A stretch of 64,000 nt of DNA from DATFVA01 sp963774455. Its GTDB lineage: Bacteria; Bacteroidota; Ignavibacteria; Ignavibacteriales; Ignavibacteriaceae. The notes under the pieces were generated by a model. It ran no database searches. It saw only the letters and a program-made list of their open reading frames with translations, and was not told the origin of the DNA. Below are positions 54,205 to 62,885 of the stretch, piece by piece. The translations under genes were made by a program, and so were the position numbers. Numbering within the stretch: the first letter of the stretch is position 1; each line of letters begins with the position of its first letter. The stretch spans positions 1,054,001 through 1,118,000 of the forward strand of contig CAVZFD010000005.1 in NCBI GenBank assembly GCA_963774455.1, in the 5' to 3' direction.

Positions 54205-55719
54205 ATGTTTAATCTGAAAATTAAATCAGGTGGTAAAAAAATAGCTTATCATCCGCTGTCGACCAGCCTGAAATATATGGTTGATGAGAAAAAACTCGAA
54301 ACAAGTCTTTTGAACCTGGAAACAGTTCTGAACATTAGCTTTTCTCCTCTCCAGAAAAAGAATTTTCTTTCCGATGGAGGAAACCAGGTGCGTGTTTCCA
54401 GAATAGAAGGCAAACCGGATCTGGTAATAATTTCAAAAGTTAAAATGGATGATAAGTTTTCTGTTGATTTTTTCAGGAATCAGCTTGCAGGTTTTCTTCC
54501 TTCACTTGCTTCCGAACAGATGAAAAGTCTACACATCTTTATTCCCAAATACGAGGTATTCAAAAAACATTTTTCAAGCGAACTATATTACTACCAGACA
54601 TTTGTTGAGGGAGTTTTATTCGGAAATTACTCATTTGATAAATATAAAGCTGATAAAAAGAAACCGGCTGATCTTGCTGTATTTTTCTATGCAGACAATC
54701 AGAAAAAGCTGAACCAGGCCATCACCATGGGGACCACAGTAATGGAAGGAGTTAACTTCACGAAGGAACTCCAGAATGAACCGGGCTCGGTTCTTGTTCC
54801 GGATCAACTGGCAAAAAGAATAAAAAATACTCTAACTGCTGCCGAAGTTAAGGTAACTGTATTTAATGAAAAAGAGATAAAGAAAAGAAAGATGGGAGGT
54901 CTCCTGGCAGTCGGAGGGGGAAGTGTTAATCCTCCCAGGTTTATTATTATGGAATACAAATCCGGCAGTAAAAATAAAAAGATCAGAACTGTCGCCCTTG
55001 TGGGTAAAGGTGTAACCTTCGATTCCGGAGGTATTTCAATAAAGCCTGCGAGTAATATGGGAGAAATGAAGGCTGATATGTCGGGTGCCGCCGTAGTTGC
55101 AGGTACAGTACTGGCTGCAGCACGAGCGAAACTTCCCATAAATATTATAGGTATAATTCCGGCTGCTGAAAATATGCCTTCAGGTTCTTCTATGCGTCCC
55201 GGAGATATAGTGATAACTGCTTCAGGAAAAAGTATAGAGGTAGATAACACGGATGCCGAAGGAAGGGTGATACTATCCGATGCACTTAATTATGCATCAA
55301 AACTCAAACCTGATGTTATTATTGATCTTGCTACCTTAACTGGTGCATGTGTCGTAGCCCTCGGAGAGTTTGTTGCCGGACTATTTACGAAGGATGATAA
55401 GCTGGCAGAAGAACTCTATCAAAAAGGGTTGAAAACATATGACCGGCTCTGGAGATTACCGATGTGGGATGATTACAATGAGCTTATAGTAAGTGATGTT
55501 GCGGATGTAAAGAACGTCGGGGGAAGATGGGGAGGCGCTATTACCGCAGCCAAGTTCCTCGAGAAATTTGTTGACCCTAAAATATCGTGGGCACACCTGG
55601 ATATTGCAGGACCAGCAATGGCTAACAATTTTAATAATTATACACGAAAGTATATGACCGGATTTGGTGTAAGGCTTCTCTTTGATTATCTGGCTGATCC
55701 TTCCGATAAAAAAGCTTAG
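54205..55719 (+). CDS. pepA: leucyl aminopeptidase (M17 family)
   Basis: A 504-residue cytosol aminopeptidase. The C-terminal catalytic domain has the metal-binding run 'VGKGVTFDSGGISIKPASNM', 'MKADMSGAA', and the family signature 'NTDAEGRVILSDAL', with a basic residue between. The N-terminal domain ('ADLAVFFYADNQKKL', 'VNFTKELQNEPGSVL') is also normal. I use the ATG at 54205, just after nrnA; a GTG start at 54169 would overlap nrnA and adds residues not typical of the family. Intracellular peptide turnover is the expected role. Confidence 0.93.
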   Translation: MFNLKIKSGGKKIAYHPLSTSLKYMVDEKKLETSLLNLETVLNISFSPLQKKNFLSDGGNQVRVSRIEGKPDLVIISKVKMDDKFSVDFFRNQLAGFLPSLASEQMKSLHIFIPKYEVFKKHFSSELYYYQTFVEGVLFGNYSFDKYKADKKKPADLAVFFYADNQKKLNQAITMGTTVMEGVNFTKELQNEPGSVLVPDQLAKRIKNTLTAAEVKVTVFNEKEIKKRKMGGLLAVGGGSVNPPRFIIMEYKSGSKNKKIRTVALVGKGVTFDSGGISIKPASNMGEMKADMSGAAVVAGTVLAAARAKLPINIIGIIPAAENMPSGSSMRPGDIVITASGKSIEVDNTDAEGRVILSDALNYASKLKPDVIIDLATLTGACVVALGEFVAGLFTKDDKLAEELYQKGLKTYDRLWRLPMWDDYNELIVSDVADVKNVGGRWGGAITAAKFLEKFVDPKISWAHLDIAGPAMANNFNNYTRKYMTGFGVRLLFDYLADPSDKKA

Positions 55720-55761
55720 AAGAAGCAAGTGACTTAAAGAAGCAGAGAGATGTAAGGACCA

Positions 55762-56439
55762 CTAATCACGGGAAATAATTTTCCCATCTTTCATTTCGTA
55801 AACTCTATCCGCGAGACTCACAAGTCCTGGGTTATGCGTGACGATCACAAATGTTTTCCCCATCTTATCTCTTAGATCTATCAAAATCTGATGTACAGCT
55901 TCGCTGTTTTCAGAATCAAGGTTACCCGTCGGTTCGTCTGCCAGGATAATGTCCGGATCATTGGCCAGCGCCCTGGCTACCGCGACCCGTTGTTGTTCTC
56001 CGCCCGACAATTCTGCTGGTTTATGATTTATGCGTTCTTTCATCCCTACTGCTTCCAGGAGCTCAACTGCTGCTTTTGAAGCAGTGGTAAAAGACTCGCC
56101 TGTTATCATCCGTGGAATTGAAACATTTTCTATGGCGGTAAATTCAGGGAGCAGGTGGTGAAATTGAAATACAAACCCTATGTTTTTATTTCTAAACCTG
56201 GCTAACCTGTCATCTGACAATTCGAATAAATTGTGATCATTGAAGAATACTTCTCCGGAATCCGGTCTATCCAGACCGCCCATAATATGGAGCAGGGTGC
56301 TTTTCCCGGCCCCGGATGCTCCCACAATTACTGATATTTTATTGCTGTCGATTTCGATATCAACAGACCTTAAAACTTCCAGTCTTACTTTTTTAGTATT
56401 CTGGTAGCTCTTAATAATATTTCTGGTACGTAAAATCAC
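55762..56439 (-). CDS. lolD: LolD-like ABC transporter ATPase
   Basis: A 225-residue ATPase of the MacB/LolD group. Walker A 'GASGAGKST', Q-loop 'FVFQFHHLLPEFTAIEN' (the LolD type), signature 'LSGGEQQRVAVARAL', Walker B 'IILADEPTGNLD' and H-loop 'VTHNPG' are all intact. With the two permeases just upstream on the same strand it should form a LolCDE complex that releases lipoproteins from the inner membrane to LolA. Confidence 0.87.
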   Translation of the reverse strand: MILRTRNIIKSYQNTKKVRLEVLRSVDIEIDSNKISVIVGASGAGKSTLLHIMGGLDRPDSGEVFFNDHNLFELSDDRLARFRNKNIGFVFQFHHLLPEFTAIENVSIPRMITGESFTTASKAAVELLEAVGMKERINHKPAELSGGEQQRVAVARALANDPDIILADEPTGNLDSENSEAVHQILIDLRDKMGKTFVIVTHNPGLVSLADRVYEMKDGKIISRD

Positions 56440-56518
56440 TTTATTACTATAGAATAGTTTAGTTAATTTATATAATTACTTAAAATATATAATCTTATGC
56501 CTAGTTATCTAGTTTAAA

Positions 56519-57751
56519 TTATTCCCATTTTATGGCCTCAATTGTATTTATCTTTGCTGCTCTTTTTGCCGGAAAGAGAGACGCAAGGAAAGTCAACAAG
56601 AGTGAAGCTCCACTCACAAAGAAAAAGTCGCTTATTTTCAGCTGCAGGGGTAAAGAGTCAATCTTATACTGTGTTGGATCCAGTGGATAGATATTAAACC
56701 TTAGCTGAAGGAAGCAGATAAAATAACCAAGGAGCAAACCTGCCACCGTCCCTATGATTCCAATCAGGATTCCTTCATACATGAATATTTTAAGAATAGA
56801 CCGCGGCTGTGCTCCCATTGAATTCAGTACACCAATGTCCCGTCTTTTTTCTATCACTGACATGGAGAGAGAACCGAGTATATTAAAAGATGCCACAGCA
56901 ATTATCAGACAAAGGATAATGTAGGCTGTCCATCTTTCGATCTGCATCACGGAATAGAGGTCACGGTGAAAATCATACCAGGTTTCAATCCTGTAGTCAT
57001 TATTTGACAGCTCCTTTTGAAGCTCACTTTTAACATCGAAGGAATCGTCAATATTATTAAGACGTATATCATACCCCTGTATGTGATTATTATATCCGAG
57101 AAGATTCTGCGCAAATTTAATGGATGTAAATATGTATGAGTCATCATATTCATTATTGGTGGTGCTGTAAATACCGGACAGGATAAACCGTTCAGTTTCA
57201 GGTGAGGAAAACTGAGTAACAGCTTTCTGAATCCCGGCCGGTGAAAGCAGGGTTAGTGTGTCTCCTATCAGTGTCTGTAGTTTATCTGCCAGGTGAAGAC
57301 CTAGAACCATCTCCGGATAGTTCCCTTCCTTTGTAAGAGAATATTTCCCGTAGAGAATACTTTCCTCTATATCATATATACTTTCACCTGAACTTACGTC
57401 AATTCCTTTAAGGTTGACAACCTGGAATAAACCCGACCTATAGACAAGCACTTTTCCGCTTACATAAGGTGAATATTTTACAACCTCAGGATTTTCATTT
57501 AATACCGAATCGAGCTTAGCAGCTCCACGGCTATTATCTGGATTAAGGATCTCAACTCTTACATGAGGATCAAAATTTATAAGAAAAGATGTTACAAGAC
57601 TCCCGAATCCGTTGAACACCGAAAGAACCACAATAAGCGCTGCCACACCTATAGTTATACCACAGATAGAAAGGACTGAGATAATGGTGATAAAATTAAC
57701 CTTATGTTTAGAAACCAGGTAGCGTCGGGCTATGAAATTTTCAAATTTCAT
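56519..57751 (-). CDS. FtsX-like permease, LolE/LolC type (second)
   Basis: A 410-residue inner-membrane protein with one N-terminal span ('ISVLSICGITIGVAALIVVL'), a large periplasmic domain, and three C-terminal spans ('IILCLIIAVASFNILGSLSM', 'ILIGIIGTVAGLLLGYFICF', 'FFFVSGASLLLTFLASLFPA'). 'EKRRDIGVLNSMGAQPRSIL' is the coupling helix toward LolD. Its ATG overlaps the stop of the other permease (TAATG). Assignment as C or E is not possible. Confidence 0.87.
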   Translation of the reverse strand: MKFENFIARRYLVSKHKVNFITIISVLSICGITIGVAALIVVLSVFNGFGSLVTSFLINFDPHVRVEILNPDNSRGAAKLDSVLNENPEVVKYSPYVSGKVLVYRSGLFQVVNLKGIDVSSGESIYDIEESILYGKYSLTKEGNYPEMVLGLHLADKLQTLIGDTLTLLSPAGIQKAVTQFSSPETERFILSGIYSTTNNEYDDSYIFTSIKFAQNLLGYNNHIQGYDIRLNNIDDSFDVKSELQKELSNNDYRIETWYDFHRDLYSVMQIERWTAYIILCLIIAVASFNILGSLSMSVIEKRRDIGVLNSMGAQPRSILKIFMYEGILIGIIGTVAGLLLGYFICFLQLRFNIYPLDPTQYKIDSLPLQLKISDFFFVSGASLLLTFLASLFPAKRAAKINTIEAIKWE

Positions 57752-58968
57752 TATCCAAACCTCAGACTATTGACCGGTTGGATACGGGATGCAACGAAGC
57801 CCGGTATTAAAGATGCAGTAATACAGAGTAAAAACGTAAGTAAAGATACACCCGCAAATGTATACCACTTCATTAATATGGGGACAGTAGATACAAAGTA
57901 AACCGAGGAGGGGAGAGATATAATATTAAATTCCAGCTGCACTCCCATTAATAACAGCGCAAGCATATTTCCCAGGATTATACCGATAAGAGCCAGAAAT
58001 ATTCCCTGATATATAAACACTGTTGTAATCTGTCTGCTTGTAGCTCCAAGAGATTTCAGCATTCCCACATCCCGCGTCTTTTCAAGGACTATCATCAGTA
58101 ACGTTCCGATAATATTAAATACAGCAACGATGATTATCAATCCAAGTACAATAGGTATCGGTTTCTTCTGCAGATCAATCCAGGTAAAAATATTTCTGTG
58201 TGTCTGATAGATTGATGCAACTTTATGAGGATAGTGTAAATGCTCAGACAGGTATTTGGTAAGACTATCTATTTTGGAGATATTGTTCAGCTTAATGTCG
58301 TAGCCGTTAACATTATCTCCAAGCGAGAACAGTTCCTGTGCTGCCTTCAGGTTTACATAGGCAAAAAGATCATCATATTCAGCCATTCCGCTTTCAAAGA
58401 TACCCGCAACCCGGAATTGTTCAATATTAGGAAGTACGCCTGGCTCAGGTATCCTATCATTTTTTAGTGCAAATATAGTCACCTTATCACCCAGACCTAC
58501 CAGAAGCTTATCAGCCAGCTTTCTGCCTATTACTATGGAAGAAGTATCATAAAGATTGAAATTTCCAGCAACGATGCTATTTCTAACCCTGAGGGCCTTA
58601 TTTCCAGGTGTTATACCTTTTATATTAACTCCGTCCTTCACCCTTCTGCTGCTGATAATTGCCAGCTTCGATATAAAAGGGTTGACTTCCTCCCCGTAAG
58701 GGACAATCATTTCCCTTATACGGGGAATCATTTCTTTATAATCAGGAACAATGGTTCTGTAGGAAGATATTGTAATATGAGAATCGAAATCCACTATTTT
58801 GTTTGTGAGAGTGTTAGCGAAACCGGTCAGTATACTCAATGCTATAATAAGTGTGGCCACGCCAAGGGCTATACCCGTAATCGAGATTGAAGAGATATAT
58901 GTTATAAACTTTGAACCTTTTTTAGAAAGGATAAATTTTTTCGAAACAAAAAAGGGGAATGACATCAA
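57751..58968 (-). CDS. FtsX-like permease, LolC/LolE type (first)
   Basis: A 405-residue protein of the same design: span one 'ISITGIALGVATLIIAL', a periplasmic domain of about 210 residues, then spans around 'LGLIIIVAVFNIIGTLLMIV' and two more. The coupling helix is 'EKTRDVGMLKSLGATSRQIT'. It is first in the operon permease-permease-ATPase. Two distinct permeases are consistent with a C-E heterodimer rather than the single LolF-type permease. Confidence 0.87.
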   Translation of the reverse strand: MMSFPFFVSKKFILSKKGSKFITYISSISITGIALGVATLIIALSILTGFANTLTNKIVDFDSHITISSYRTIVPDYKEMIPRIREMIVPYGEEVNPFISKLAIISSRRVKDGVNIKGITPGNKALRVRNSIVAGNFNLYDTSSIVIGRKLADKLLVGLGDKVTIFALKNDRIPEPGVLPNIEQFRVAGIFESGMAEYDDLFAYVNLKAAQELFSLGDNVNGYDIKLNNISKIDSLTKYLSEHLHYPHKVASIYQTHRNIFTWIDLQKKPIPIVLGLIIIVAVFNIIGTLLMIVLEKTRDVGMLKSLGATSRQITTVFIYQGIFLALIGIILGNMLALLLMGVQLEFNIISLPSSVYFVSTVPILMKWYTFAGVSLLTFLLCITASLIPGFVASRIQPVNSLRFG

Positions 58969-59161
58969 ACAAATTTCCGATATTACTTTTACAATTTAAT
59001 CAAGATAAAGTACAGTTGAAAATAGACGAAATTACTGCATTAATTATTAATTAAAATTAAGAGATCATAAAATATATCCGGCAAATACATTGTTTTTTTA
59101 GAAGATATCAAATATATTTGATACTCTTTTCAAAGAAATTATTTCATTTAAGTTCTTTAAC

Positions 59162-59181
59162 ATCCCGATTTGCATCGGGAT
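59162..59181. repeat. perfect hairpin upstream of the tRNA cluster
   Basis: An eight-base inverted repeat ATCCCGAT/ATCGGGAT with loop TTGC. No T-run follows on either strand, so it is not a standard terminator. It lies 18 bp before tRNA-Pro. Confidence 0.6.
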
Positions 59182-59199
59182 TCAGTTTGAAAAGCAATC

Positions 59200-59278
59200 C
59201 GGGGCGTAGCGTAGCCCGGTTCATCGCGCCTGCTTTGGGAGCAGGAGGTCGCAGGTTCGAATCCTGCCGCCCCGACCA
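59200..59278 (+). tRNA. tRNA-Pro(TGG)
   Basis: Acceptor stem CGGGGCG/CGCCCCG with the C1-G72 pair typical of bacterial tRNA-Pro; anticodon stem CCTGC/GCAGG around TTTGGGA, anticodon TGG. T arm includes GGTTCGAATCC. CCA is encoded at 59276-59278. Confidence 0.96.
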
Positions 59279-59359
59279 AATTAAGCTTGCCTTAGGTAAT
59301 TTAGGGAAGCTTACCGGATCGTTCTTTTTATTGTTTTTATGGTTCAGTACTATTGAACT

Positions 59360-59435
<76 letters not shown>

Positions 59436-59439
59436 AAAT

Positions 59440-59514
59440 GGTGAGCGTAGCTCAGTTGGTTAGAGCACCAGGTTGTGGCCCTGGGGGTCGTGGGTTCAAT
59501 TCCCATCGCTCACC
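59440..59514 (+). tRNA. tRNA-His(GTG)
   Basis: Acceptor GTGAGCG/CGCTCAC with the histidine-specific extra G at -1 (59440) opposite C73 (59514). Anticodon stem CCAGG/CCTGG around TTGTGGC, anticodon GTG. CCA is not encoded. Confidence 0.96.
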
Positions 59515-59546
59515 CGAACAGTTCTTAAAAAAAATGTGATTTTCCA

Positions 59547-59618
59547 GGCCCTATCGTCTAGTGGTTAGGACATCGCCCTTTCACGGCGGTAACAGGGGTT
59601 CAAATCCCCTTGGGGTCA
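59547..59618 (+). tRNA. tRNA-Glu(TTC)
   Basis: Acceptor GGCCCTA/TGGGGTC with wobble pairs, anticodon stem TCGCC/GGCGG around CTTTCAC, anticodon TTC. CCA is not encoded. Confidence 0.95.
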
Positions 59619-59622
59619 CTAC

Positions 59623-59652
59623 AGCTCCGGCAATTACCGGAGCTTTTTCTTT
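59623..59652 (+). terminator. rho-independent terminator of the tRNA cluster
   Basis: An eight-base stem AGCTCCGG/CCGGAGCT with loop CAATTA, followed by TTTTCTTTT. It sits four bases after tRNA-Glu. Confidence 0.93.
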
Positions 59653-59708
59653 TAAAATTGAAGGATTTCGGTTTAGGAAGTTCAAGAACTATAGATTCCG
59701 GCTGTATA

Positions 59709-60698
59709 CTAAAATTTTGTTCCTATCATCAGATCTGAGCCATAGGAAGTATTTTTTCTTTCGATCTTATTGATACCTGCTGCGGCAAACCACTCCCTCA
59801 TCTCATCTTCAGTATACGTATCACCATATTCGGTTCCTACAAGCATATTAAGGGCAAATACTGCTCCATGAACGGGCTTTGTCCTGTCGTTGTTCATTAC
59901 AAAATCATTTATTATTATTCTCCCATTCTTATTGAGAGCATCCGAACATTTATTTATGAGTGACTTATTCTGTTCATAGCTGTTTATATGCACGATAGCC
60001 GACAATAGAATTAAATCATATCCATACCCGAAGCCGTCTGAGAGATAGTTTCCTTCAATAAAGGTAAACTTTTCCTCCAGAGCTTCTGCCTTTACATAAT
60101 TCCTTGTCAGGGGGATAACATGGGGCAAATCAAAAATCACCACATTGACAGCCTTTTCCTTCTTAACTATTTCAATAGAAAAAGCAGCCGATCCGCCGCC
60201 AACATCAAGCATCTTTTTAACACCCGACAGATCAATCATCATAGATAGAATTTTTCCCTGTTGTACACCGCGGTGATGCATCGCCCTGATAAATGCCTCC
60301 ACCCATTCTTTTTTTCCGCTTTTATTCTGATCACCTTTATACGAACCGCCCTGTATGACAGATTCAGTCAGACAACTCCAGGTATCCCAGAGGTGATTTG
60401 TATGATATAAATTTCCCATAAAATCAGGCTTTCCCTCTACAAGGTATTTAGACGCAACGTCACTGTTATAGAATTTACCTTTTACTTTTTTAAGCAGCCC
60501 GATTCCGCATAGTGCATTCATCAACCTGTCAACACCGCGTGGATCAGCATTTAGCTTCCCTGCTGCATCAGCGGGTGAGAGCATATGATGCTCGAGAATC
60601 GTGAAAAGCTGTAACTCAAAAGCTGTAAGTAGAATACGGCTTGCCTGGAAAGCCCCTGCTATTTGCCTGATACCCTCAGAAGAAATAATTTCATCCAT
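59709..60698 (-). CDS. O-methyltransferase-like protein (dimerisation winged helix plus SAM domain)
   Basis: A 329-residue protein. The N-terminal winged-helix dimerisation domain is recognisable ('LTAFELQLFTILEHHMLSPA', 'VDRLMNALCGIGLLKKVKG'). The SAM-binding domain has motif I 'KKMLDVGGGSAAFSIEI' and 'VVIFDLPHVIPL'; later 'GRIIINDFVMN' and 'EMREWFAAAGI'. The set matches the acetylserotonin/hydroxyneurosporene O-methyltransferase fold. The substrate is unknown. The ATG at 60698 has AAGG seven bases upstream; a TTG six bases earlier is less likely. Confidence 0.86.
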   Translation of the reverse strand: MDEIISSEGIRQIAGAFQASRILLTAFELQLFTILEHHMLSPADAAGKLNADPRGVDRLMNALCGIGLLKKVKGKFYNSDVASKYLVEGKPDFMGNLYHTNHLWDTWSCLTESVIQGGSYKGDQNKSGKKEWVEAFIRAMHHRGVQQGKILSMMIDLSGVKKMLDVGGGSAAFSIEIVKKEKAVNVVIFDLPHVIPLTRNYVKAEALEEKFTFIEGNYLSDGFGYGYDLILLSAIVHINSYEQNKSLINKCSDALNKNGRIIINDFVMNNDRTKPVHGAVFALNMLVGTEYGDTYTEDEMREWFAAAGINKIERKNTSYGSDLMIGTKF

Positions 60699-60832
60699 CT
60701 CCAACCCTTCTCTGAATATTTATTTTCCCCCTAACTTATCAAAAAATCCCATCACTTGAAGTATTGGACGGATTAAACTAACCCGGTTGGTACATTGTCT
60801 AATCATCAGTATTTGACAAACGAGATTATTAA

Positions 60833-62113
60833 ATGAAAAAGAAAATCTTAATCCCTTCAACGCTTGTAATTGTGGCAGTGATAATTATCTACTTCATATT
60901 CTTCAAAAACAGCAATGCCAGTACACAAAAATTCACATTTGCTCAGATGACAAAAGGAGATCTCAGTACAACTATAACAAGTACAGGAACACTTCAGGCT
61001 GTCACAACCGTGGATGTAGGTACCCAGGTATCAGGAAAGATTGATAAGATCCTTGTTGATTTTAATTCAAATGTTAAGAAGGGGCAGCTACTAGCAATCC
61101 TTGACACAACGAACCTTGCCTTGCAGGTAAGTAATGCCCGCAACGGTCTGGAGAAAGCACAGGCACAGTACGATCTGTCCAATGCCCAGTTTGATAGAGA
61201 TCAAACGCTTTACGATAAGAAGTTTATATCAGAACTGGATTATGTAACTTCGAAATCAAACTTTCAGACAGCGAAATCTAACTTTGCGTCAGCCAGGACC
61301 TCCCTTGAGCAAGCCAGGACTAACCTTGGGTATGCCTACATTTATTCCCCGATTAATGGAAAAATTATTAACCGTAACGTTGAGGAAGGACAGACAGTTG
61401 CAGCCAGTCTTTCTGCCCCTACACTTTTTACAATCGCGGAGGACCTTTCAAAAATGCAGATCCTTGCTGACGTAGATGAGAGTGATATAGGACAGATTAA
61501 AGTAGGGCAAGAGGCAACGTTTAATGTCCAGGCTTACCCGGAAAGAGAATTTTCCGGAAAGGTAGTACAGATCAGGCTCGGCTCAACTGTAGTTTCCAAT
61601 GTGGTCAATTATGTGGTCGTAGTAAATTCTGATAATAACGACGGACTACTTCTGCCGGGAATGACTGCAACAATTGATTTTTATGTGGAACAAAGAAATA
61701 ATGTACTTATGATACCGAATGCAGCACTGCGTTTCCAGCCTACTGAGGAAATGAAGGCAGAAATTATCGCTAAGATGCAGAAGGAAAGAAAGAATCTATC
61801 CGACAGTCTGAACAGAGGCCCCAGGTTTTCAGGAGGTACACAGGGAACTTTTAACGGGACCGGTACAGGAAAAACAACCGGCGGGACGAGAGGCACCTTC
61901 TGGTATCTTAACGAAAACGGAAAACCGGAAATGGGATTTGCTGTACTCGGTTTAACTGATGGAAAAAATACAGAAATAATAAAGAGCAAAAATGCAAAGG
62001 ATAGTCTGCAGGTAATAACGGGGTTAGAGACGCAGGATGAGACGGGAACAACAAACTCTAATATCCTAAGTCCAAACAGAAATATGCAGCGCGGAATCAG
62101 GCGAGGATTTTGA
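60833..62113 (+). CDS. periplasmic adaptor of a MacAB-type exporter (HlyD/RND family)
   Basis: A 426-residue membrane-fusion protein: N-terminal anchor (about 5-24, 'LIPSTLVIVAVIIIYFIFF'), lipoyl-like halves ('VTTVDVGTQVSGKIDKILVD' and 'NLGYAYIYSPINGKIINRNV') split by a coiled-coil hairpin ('NGLEKAQAQYDLSNAQFDRD' through 'SARTSLEQARTN'), then a beta-barrel domain ('EREFSGKVVQIRLG'). A Gly/Thr-rich insertion ('SGGTQGTFNGTGTGKTTGG') lies near residue 335-360. The gene is the first of three for an ABC exporter, with a TGATG junction to the ATPase. Confidence 0.88.
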   Translation: MKKKILIPSTLVIVAVIIIYFIFFKNSNASTQKFTFAQMTKGDLSTTITSTGTLQAVTTVDVGTQVSGKIDKILVDFNSNVKKGQLLAILDTTNLALQVSNARNGLEKAQAQYDLSNAQFDRDQTLYDKKFISELDYVTSKSNFQTAKSNFASARTSLEQARTNLGYAYIYSPINGKIINRNVEEGQTVAASLSAPTLFTIAEDLSKMQILADVDESDIGQIKVGQEATFNVQAYPEREFSGKVVQIRLGSTVVSNVVNYVVVVNSDNNDGLLLPGMTATIDFYVEQRNNVLMIPNAALRFQPTEEMKAEIIAKMQKERKNLSDSLNRGPRFSGGTQGTFNGTGTGKTTGGTRGTFWYLNENGKPEMGFAVLGLTDGKNTEIIKSKNAKDSLQVITGLETQDETGTTNSNILSPNRNMQRGIRRGF

Positions 62114-62877
62114 TGGTAACATCTGAACAGCCGAGTATAATAAGAATAAAGGGATTAACCAAAACTTATACTGTTGGTGAGGTTGAGGTACATGCCCTTA
62201 AATCAGTTGATCTCAATATTGCGCAAGGTGAATTTGTCGCAATCATGGGTTCTTCCGGATCGGGAAAATCAACATTAATGAATCTTATAGGATGCCTTGA
62301 TACTCCTACTTCCGGAGAATATCTGCTCGACAACGTAAACACAGGCACGCTTTCAAAGAATGATTATGCCAGGATCAGAAATCAGAAAATCGGATTTGTA
62401 TTCCAGGGATTTAATTTATTATCAAGGACATCCGCACTCGAAAACGTTGAGCTGCCATTAATGTACGATCGTTATGAACGCATAAAGGAACCTGCAAAAA
62501 AGGCTCTTGAAGTTCTCCGGAGGGTTGGACTGGGCGATAGGATTCACCATGTACCCAATCAATTATCCGGAGGTCAACAGCAGAGAGTTGCAATCGCCCG
62601 TGCTCTGGTGAACGAACCGTCACTAATTCTTGCCGACGAACCTACAGGAAATCTCGACAGCAGAATGTCCGTTGAAGTTTTTTCTCTTTTTCAGCAGCTT
62701 AATAATGAAGGTATAACAATAGTACTCGTAACCCACGAAAGAGAATTCGCCAGGTTTGCAAAGAGGATAGTCGAGTTAAAAGACGGAAGAATAATCCGGG
62801 ATACAAATATTAAAGACCGCCTGATAGGCACAGAAGAATTAAAGAAAATCGAAGAAACAGTTCCCGATGAAATTTAG
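62113..62877 (+). CDS. MacB-type ABC transporter ATPase
   Basis: A 254-residue ATPase. Walker A 'MGSSGSGKST', Q-loop 'FVFQGFNLLSRTSALEN', signature 'LSGGQQQRVAIARALVN' and Walker B 'LILADEPTGNLDS' are complete. It starts at the ATG overlapping the adaptor stop (TGATG), with GAGG upstream. In canonical MacB the ATPase and permease are one chain; here they are separate genes. Confidence 0.9.
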   Translation: MVTSEQPSIIRIKGLTKTYTVGEVEVHALKSVDLNIAQGEFVAIMGSSGSGKSTLMNLIGCLDTPTSGEYLLDNVNTGTLSKNDYARIRNQKIGFVFQGFNLLSRTSALENVELPLMYDRYERIKEPAKKALEVLRRVGLGDRIHHVPNQLSGGQQQRVAIARALVNEPSLILADEPTGNLDSRMSVEVFSLFQQLNNEGITIVLVTHEREFARFAKRIVELKDGRIIRDTNIKDRLIGTEELKKIEETVPDEI

Positions 62878-62885
62878 GGTCTTAA